64,000 nucleotides of DNA from Cynocephalus volans (taxonomy: Eukaryota > Chordata > Mammalia > Dermoptera > Cynocephalidae): the NCBI RefSeq assembly GCF_027409185.1, contig NC_084465.1, positions 26,081,864-26,145,863 of the forward strand. Reading direction: 5' to 3'. The position numbers were made by a program, and so were the translations under genes. Shown here one piece after another: positions 12,001-21,000 of this stretch; within the stretch, counting starts at the first letter, position 1, and every line of letters begins with the position of its first letter. The notes beneath the pieces were generated by a model. The model searched no databases and was not told the origin of the DNA. It saw only the letters and a program-made list of their open reading frames with translations.

Positions 12001-15000
12001 TCCTACCTTGTCCCCAGGGCCCAACCAACCCAACATGGATGGGATGCTGTGGGGGGCCCCTGGGCCCACCAGAATTCTTGGCTAATACCAGGCGACATGA
12101 CCTTCCTCGCCGTCCAGATCCCGGTGGCCTGCGAGATCCACTCTCGGGAGTGGATGCCTGCGTTCAGCCAAACAGCCGGCCGCTGCTCACCGCCTCCTGT
12201 GCTGAACTGCAGAAGGGAAATGAGGCCAGAAAAAGACCCGCCTGCCCGCCTCTCCACTCACCTCTCCTCTCCCCAACTCACTCCTATTCATTTCCTTCAT
12301 TTAAGATAATTCAAAGACCAAATGTTCCTGAGAGCGCCATCTATTTAGTGGGCTTATCCGTGACCGGGGAGCTTAATTGGTTGGCTCCGGGCAGCCTGAA
12401 CCTCTCCAGCATTTGGAGCACATGGGAAGGGAAAACAATTGTTATTGTGGATTATAACGCCTGTGTGATTAGAGATAATTTTATGTCTCTTGAAAGGCCT
12501 CAATTGGTATCCCAACAGAGAGAGACACAAGGGTACGCAAACCAGGCTCTTCTAGTTAATGCAATAAACGAATTTGGTTTTAAATTAGGAAGAAGGGGGG
12601 TTCACTATAGCTCTTTGTAAATGGCATAATGAATTCCGGCTCTTGCCTTTGCCACAGTGTTGGGCTCCCTTGTGTCATACCTTGATGCTAACAATGCCAG
12701 GGTCTCCATCAGATTGGCAAATAATCTAAATATAATTATTTTAGAGCAACCAGCTTAGTGGCAGTTCTCTTTCCTGATGGTAATTTGCTCATTGCCATAA
12801 ACCTGGGTCTTTGGGGCTTATCTGGAACTAAGGGTTTGGCAAATTCTTAGCACCATCAGTTGTTCCATGGTCTATAGCCCAAATTCCTTTTTATTTTCAT
12901 TCAGCTGGGTTATTTAGGTAATTTATGTCACTGACATAGTTCTCTACTTCCTTTGCCAATATAGACCTGAATCTGTTCAAAATATCTGGAAATTAGGCTT
13001 TCTGCAGCCAAGGACCACAGGCTAGGCTTAAAATGACATCAACCCTAAAATTAGCTTCCTAGGTTGATTTTTCCAGTAAGTACCCCTGAAAGCACAATAG
13101 AGTTCATTGGCCTATCCCAACTTGTCTTGCGATTTACAGAAGTGGGAAATGAAGGCAAAAAGCTCTGGCCCATCTGAGAGCTTTTGGAATACTAACCGCC
13201 TCCCCTCTAATCTTGTTTTTCAGTCACACTTGGAATGAGACGTGCTCCTTCCAATTATCCCAATTAGACAAAAGCTGGGGACTCTCAGTCAGACCAAATT
13301 CTAGCCCAATAAGAAATCTCGCCCCCTCACTCTCCTCCCTGTAGTTAAAGAGTCTAAAAAGCTGCCTCCTTCAGAGATCTGAGGGCTGGATCCTGGACAC
13401 GAGAACCCAGGAGCCTGAGTGCAGTCAGGACTCACCAGCGTGCATGGGCCTCACCTTCAGCACATACATTGGCCGGTTTTCAAAGGAATGTCCAATCTTC
13501 ACTCTGCTTGCCAGACCAGGAAAATCTGTGGCAATGCTGTCCATCTCCTGGTAAATCTGAAGCGTGAAAAAGTGAACCCAAGTGCATTTTCAAAATGTGT
13601 TCACTCTGGATGGGTGTGGGTGAACTCGATCTTACTGGTCTTTTAATGATTTCTTCTGGACCCCTAACCTTGGGGCTGACCGTATTAACAGCATGATATG
13701 CTTATTACGAGGAACTGACTCAAGAGCCCTTTTCTACAACTTTCTAGAGAATAACACATTTTATTTGTCCATAAAACCTTAAACTAGAGTCGAGAGAATT
13801 AGGCAGATATTGCTTCAACAGTGTGATCCTTTGCACTGTACTGGGATAGTCAGTAACAGCCCCATTTGGCCAAGGCTCTTGGCAGCAGTACTCTCCAAAC
13901 TTTTGTGATCACTTTCTCCATCAGCCAAAAAAAAAAAAAATTAGCACACACCATGTATATATATATATATATATATATATACACTACCATACAAATATAT
14001 GATGTACATTATAAAATAAAAAATAATAAAAACAGTTGTGTTAATAATAAGTATAAATACAAGTAGGAATATAAATAGAAGTTGTAATCATGTCTTCCTC
14101 CATCTCAGTGGACCATCTCACTTATGCCCTGTGCTATAGGCACCCCACTATGGAGATCATTTTTCTGAAGGCTTTGTGAGAGCAATTGAAGAGGTATAAA
14201 TAGTGGCTAAGAATAATTCCGTTTGCTTCCAGCAAAAAAAAAAAAAAAAAAAGTTTGACTTAAATAGAGTTTATCCATAGTTGCTCAAACAATCTGAAGG
14301 TTAAAAGAAGGAAATAAAAAAATGTATTTGCTTAGTCCTTAATACTAGAAAAAGGGGCTACACAGAGAAGGAAAATGTGCCATCAATATAGAATAAAATC
14401 AAGCTTAAAGGGTTTATCAAACCTTTAAGTCAATGTGGCAGTCTGAACAGAAGCAAGAAACCACCCCCATGTACACAGAGAAGCCAGATAAAATGCAATG
14501 AAAGTGATTCACAGCCAAGTTCAAAAGCTAAAAAGGGGGGAAATGTAAGTGCCAGAAATGGGAACTAACTACCAAGGTGGAGGGCCAGGAGTTGAAGCCA
14601 CAGAACCAATATCTGCCTGAGGGGTAGAGGGCACAGGACCCAACCTGGGGCAAGAGGCTGGAACTTGAAAGCCAGGAACTGGCAATTCCGGCCACAAAAA
14701 GGTCCTGGAAATTCTACCCAATCTATCCTCTAGCCCTAGAGAATAGAAGAAAAGCAGCATGGCTGCTCTAAGCCATGAGAGGAAAGAGAGACACCCAGGA
14801 AAAGCTAAAACACCAAGTTGTGTCCTGATGTGGGGTCCAAATTCCCACTGCCATCACCACCATAACACACACAAAGGACTGGGAACCAGAAACCCTGGCA
14901 GAGACAAATATGAAATTCCCATTAGAGACCTAAGAAAGCCTAGGTGGTTGTAGGATATGGGCTTTTAAAAGCTGTTTTGTAGAAAGAACCGAATATGATC

Positions 15001-18000
15001 AAGCTGAGAGGGAGACAGCCCACCAGTCCATAGCAAAAGGCCTCACAGAGAGCAAGAGATAGCTGCAAACCAGACTGCAAAGGGCACCTAATGTCAGAGA
15101 AATCAGAGGTGAGTGGGTGAGAAAGTGAGGCCCCAGCAGCAGGCAGGTGTGGAGATGGTCCCTCCAGAGCCTTGGGTGACATTTGCAACTGGTTAGCTCA
15201 GCTGGGGAGGGCTCCATGTTAACGAGACTAACGTCATGGGTTTGATTCCTGTGAGGGCCCTGAGCTCTGCTTTTGTCCATGGCCCAAGACTGAACTTCTA
15301 ACTTTATCCAGCTGTTTTGCAGATGTATGTCATTGGTCACAAGAGGGATCAAGGGGCAGTGCAGTTGGAAACGTACACACTAAACAAAGCTACTGACAAT
15401 CATGGGAAAGAAGTGGAAATAGTTGGTCAACCTTTGAAATAATCCTGTCTAAAAAAAAGCAACTCAAAGTGCATGCCTCACGAAATGCATGGCATGAACA
15501 CCACGTTTGTATGTAAAGAACAACCCCATGTATTACTGCATACGAGGGAGAACACCAGTTTAGGTTTGGGGGTGTGTTCCTGAGCTAGCAGAGAGTTTGC
15601 TGACTAATGACGAAGGCACTGAGGGGAATAAGGGAACTTTACTGTGCACAATGCAGTTCCATTCTATAGTCCCTCCTGACTTCTTAAGTTCCAATATCAT
15701 ATGAAATTATTCTGCTCCAAGTTTTTCATATGAAGGTTTGGCTTACCTAGAAAGGCAGTCATCTATATCAAGTTGTTTCTAACTGAACAGCACTAATGCA
15801 TTATGGAACAAATATACATTACAAGTAGTCATGATAAATGAGTGGAAATATTTGTTTAACCTTGCAAATAACCACTTGTCTACTTACCTGGAATAAGTAA
15901 CATTTTACTCTGAATAAAATAGAGAGATTATGGTGGTAGAAGAAGGTTAAATTACGAAGACTGGAAATGATCGTAATTATTTCATGGTTTCCTTTAAGGT
16001 GTTGCTTAAGAGAAGAAGGCTGCATGTGGGAGAAAATGTCCAGTTAGTGTTTTACTATGCTCTTAGGTGCTGGTGGGAGGTAAGCAACCCAAGAATTAGA
16101 AAGGACTTGAAATGTGCACATTTTAGCCCCTTAGTGAAGTGATATTATGCTGAAGACTAATACCTCCTGGAAGTAAGGACAGCGGTTTCAAAATTCAGGA
16201 GCCAGAGAACCTGGATCTTAACCTGTATGTATGGAACAGGAGATACTTACAGCTTCCAGAGAATGGTAAGCCCCATAGTTAAAGTTACTGCTGCTCCGTT
16301 CTTGCCCTTCATTGTGTTGCATTTCTTCAACCTCATTATCTAAAAGAGCCTAAAAACAGACACAGCAATGTTGTGAAGTGATTCATTGGTTCCTGTTTTT
16401 TCTGTCATATCCTGGCACAGGGGCCAGCCAAGATGGTGGCACCTTCAGCATATTAAGCAGCACAAATTTCAAGATTTAAAAGGAGGTCAGATTTCTTGCA
16501 TGTATCTATAAAATTTTACTTTTTGGTGCCCAGTTTATATCACCCATTCAAAACCTACTTACTCCCTGGAAGCCACATATGTGCTATTTGGTTATTCTAT
16601 AGTATGAATTCTCTAGACATCAGCCTGCATCTGGTATCCAGTGTCTCTGAAAATCGCGGCTTGGGAAACCATTCAGAAACAAAGAAATTCTTATAACCAC
16701 TCATACTTTGAAGGTTCCTGGCAGATGTCTGTGACATGTGAGGATGATTAATAAGCTCACAGCTGCTCACGCCATCAGGAAACTCGCAGGCCAAATCACC
16801 AATTAGTCCATAACCCACCTCGGTGAGGGAAAGTGCGTGAGCCAGACACTGTCCTGCTGTTCAGACACAGGTCGTGAGGCTGGAATGACGACATTCCCTC
16901 TCTTGGGGGCTGTGGGTGACATTCTCCCTTCCTCAAAGGTGCTTCTTATGGCTGGTCTCCAATATCCTCCCCCTACCCCCAGTCTGCTCTTGCCTCCTGA
17001 CTTCAAATAAGAAAAGAGAGAGGGACTTATTACTTAATGGCACATCTATGATGTATCGGGCACTGCCAGATATTTTACATACATTCAATCACTGACTCTT
17101 CTCAATAAGTCACATGAAGTAGATATCACGATTACCATTTTACTGATGAAGAAACAGAAGCACAGAAGGTTAATAGCTTGTCCAAGGTCACAGCACTCAT
17201 AGTCAGCAAAATGACAATTGGAGACCAGATCTGAGTGGTTCCCTAACCTATGTATGCCCTCACTACCACGACATGTTCCTCTAACAAATCACTGCATTTT
17301 ACTTCCATTCGCCTCAATTTCTTCATCTGTGAAATGGAAAAGGAAACCAGAATTTGAAAATCTCTCAGGTCCACTCTGGAGTGGCTGCTTGGTGCTATGC
17401 AAGACCAAGGAGGGGCCTCAGCCTACCAACCTGCAGGTCTTCAATCGTCACTGAGTACTCCAAGCCCTGAGACATCAGGAAAGATCTGACTGGCTGTAGA
17501 CTGACAGACGGGACCAAGACGTCCACAGGCCCGCCGAAGGCGGAGGGAGATTTCCAGACATTGAGCTGAAGGGAACAGAAATAAAACCAGGTTAAAGGAC
17601 AGTTCAGGTAAAAGGCACAATGAGCTCATTCTTCGAGAACCACTGCCAAGAGCCAGGGTGATCCCTGAGGGGCTGGGTTCTGCCCAAGGGTGAATTGTGA
17701 CCATTTCACAGTCGTACCTGCTCAGGCCTGCCCTGCAAGCACTGCCTAGCAGACTCCAAGAACTAATAAGTGCAAGGCAGCTAGAATGATGGAGCCCACT
17801 GCTCGGGTCTCCCACCTCCCAAAACAGCACTGCTATGGCCTACAGCGCTTCTTCTCTCCGATCAACCCTCTCAGTTGTGTAAATGGCATGTTGACTAATA
17901 CAGGATTACACACAGAGAATCTTCAGAAATAAAAATAATAATGCTGGTAGTACAAGAGTCTTCTCCCACCAAAGTTAGACACCCAGGAGAACTAAGAAGA

Positions 18001-21000
18001 ACCAAGTACCTTAAAGTTGTCCGAATTTACTAACTGATTCAGTTTGCTGATCTCGTCTCCATTTCTGACATTAATCCTAAAAACTTGGTCCCTTAAGGAG
18101 AAAGAAAAAGCAAAAGATAATGGTGAACTTTCAGCTGGCAAATAACTCCCAAGCCTGCAATCCCAGACATAACTGGGTCAAATAAGAGGAAATGGTCTAG
18201 TCTTTGGGTATAATGTATAGCCATTAAAAATAAGACTACGTGGCAAATATGAAAAAGTGCTTATGGTATAACTTTAAGGGAAATACTAAGTGAAAGAGCA
18301 GGACACAAAATTGTATGTATGCCATGATTACAAGTATGGAAAAAGCAGATGCATTGGAAGAAAAACAGACAACGGAAATAGACCAAATGCTGACAGTGCT
18401 TATGCTCGGGTCGTGGGATTATGGATGACTGACTTTTTTTTCCCTCGTATCTGTTTTCTGTAACGTGGTCATATTACTTTATAATGAAAAACATATATAT
18501 TTAACAGAAAGGAATGTTCCTGAGTTACACGCAAGGCTAACTCAAGACATGAAGCACTTCTTCACTGTCAGGGGCAAGGACTGAACTCTGGCGGAACCTC
18601 CACGCTGGGAAGAGCTGGAAAGGAGAGCAGCCTCCATCCCGGGAGGGCTGGCGACCGAACCCCTAAAATTTAAAACAGGCCGAGGCTGCTGCGCTCTCGA
18701 TCCGCCCAGCTGCAGAACCTGTGCGCATGCGCATCACGACAGACACCCCCACCTCCCCACCCCCCACGGCCCGGGGTGAACCTGGGACTCGCTGCTGCCC
18801 GTGGAGCCCTGAGAGGGCCCAGAAAGGGCCGGCTCGCCCCAGCCCTTTTGTCGTTTGTCACGCACTTGCTTCATACACATTATTTAGCTTCCGCAGCAGC
18901 GGCAGGGGTAGAGGCCCCCCCAAGTCCTGCGTGTGGGTGGGAGGAAGCCGGGTCTGAAAAGGTGCTTTTGTGCTCGCAGCCGGCTCAGGGAGCCTGGGGA
19001 GCCATTAGGCCGTTGCTAGGTGACGGCCCAAATGAAACCGCACTCGACGCTGTCACATGCGTCATCCCTTTGACATGAGTGAATGCGGGAAGAGCTGCTG
19101 TGGGCTGAAGGACCTGTTGACAGAGTAAATGGCTCTGTCACAGGGAGCTAAACGTGCAGCCTCACGTGGCAGTTCCTCATCCAAAACCGGTTCCGTCCGG
19201 TTGGACTCTTGGAGCTTCACTTGGTTCTGGAAGGTTCTGGGGGCTCTCCAGGGGATCTAGCCGAGCCCCAAGGAGACAATGTCACTGCAGGGCTGCTCCT
19301 GCTGCAGGTGGCCGGTCTGGAGGAGAGGCCGGTGCTGAAGTCTCGCTTTCTCCCCACAGGGTCCTGGAGGTGGGCAGCTGAGGGCATCCCATGAGAGCTG
19401 CTGAGGGCCTGGTGGAGAAGCCTCTGGCTGGGCAGGTCTCAGTCTGAACCCAACAGACTTGCTAAGAGTTGGACTGCAGCCCTGGGAAGATGGGGAATCA
19501 AACCACCATTTCCCTGATGGGGGTAGGCAGACTCACAAAAAAGGGATGGATTTAAAACAGAAGGGAAATCCTTATTCCTGGCTGTGGATCGGAATGGGTC
19601 TGCCAAACTCATGCTTTGTCACAACCTATCCCAACACTCCAGGAAAAGGGGCATCTTAAAAATGGGTGTTCTAGAAAAAACCCATATGTTGATGTCTCGA
19701 TTAGCAAAATTAGGCATTTATAGAATACAACACTGAGCAATCAAAAAGGAGGAGGGAAGGGAGAAGGAACAGGAGGAGAAAAAAAGAGAGACGGACGAAT
19801 AGAAGCTCTTTGAAGTATGAAAACCATGTTATGCATTCACCCAGCATATGCATTTTATTTTTTCCCAAGTGATGACTTCACGTCAGAACTTCTGTACTCC
19901 TGGGCACATTCCACAACAATGGAACACAGTGACTCGAACTGGCCCCCACGATGATATTCACAACCGGTTTCATCAGGCTCTAGTCAGCCCAGCTACAGAG
20001 GCGAAAGAGACATCAGTAGTGCACAGAGAGGCAGGGCAATAGGGCTGGGGCGGACTGGAGCCTGTCCCCATCTGCCTCTCCTCCACCTCTCCCTTCACCA
20101 CCTTCTTGGCTCCAGCCCCACTGAAATCCCAAATTCACTGTCCACTTTGGCGCTTGCATGCCTTCGCCCATGCTGTTCTCTCTGCCTGCAGTGCCCTTTC
20201 CCTTGTCTGCCAGCCAATCTCCCAGCTAGTCTTCAGGACCAGTACACATCCTCATGAAGCTTTCCCTCACCAGCAGAAGCAGTTAAGTAGAGTCTTCAGA
20301 TCACGCTAAAAATTGGCAGTGGTGGCAGATCTAACAGTATTCTTATGAACATGACCACTCAATACCTGAACGCAGAGAGAACATAACTGGGGTGCCATGC
20401 AAAGGACAGCCTTTTGCTTGCCCTTGTTGTCCTTGTCTCTATTTGGAAAATACCTCCTCCAGGTCCTGAGTGTGTAGATGGTTGAGCACACCTTATCTCC
20501 ACAATCTGAAAATTCATTCAGATACCTTGAGCTCTTCCTGAAGATGGAAGATTGGCCTGGGAGGGGGGACACATGGGTTTGCAGGTTACCATGTCCTCCC
20601 CTCCTGCTCCAGACAGCTCTTCTTAACTCTGACCCTTTTCAGTACCTAGGGCTGTCCAGCTGCTACCAACACACCCCCATGCTTGTCCCATGTGCTGGAC
20701 AGTCATAACTGCTCTGATGACTGAGCCCCCTTCCATGATGATCCGCCCCCTTCCATGCAGACAGCCACGTGGCCCAGCCTTTGTGCCATTCTCATTGCAT
20801 GCCCAGCCACCATGAGCAGCATTAAGAGATGGCATCACAGAACTCTTATATACTTGCCAGCTACTGTCGATGCTACAGCCAGTTCTGCAGCTACTTCCTG
20901 TTCTCTGCCGCCCAGCACCTCCAGCATCTTGGCCATTGTTCCATTCCTAAGATGACTGAAGACCAGGGCAAAAGACACCAGCAGAGGAAGAGAGACTGGG

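Larger units (their letters stand above)
13557..16250. other. CPA4 intron 4
   Basis: Holds A runs (13926, 14235), the (TA)n tract and a tRNA-like SINE fragment. The rest is unassigned. Confidence 0.5.

Noticed and set aside
12102-12206. Weak donor (gtcatg) after CPA4 exon 6 as a sign of CPA4 decay
   Set aside because: It is a GT donor at the conserved boundary, and all other exons are open and in phase.
11988-12620. Plus-strand open frame of 210 codons, the longest in the window
   Set aside because: Its first part is antisense to CPA4 exon 6, it has no recognisable domain and there are no supporting splice or promoter signals; treated as chance.
18721-19078. Open frames in the GC-rich block of CPA4 intron 1 as a new protein
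   Set aside because: GC-rich sequence gives long open frames by chance, and no known protein was recognised.
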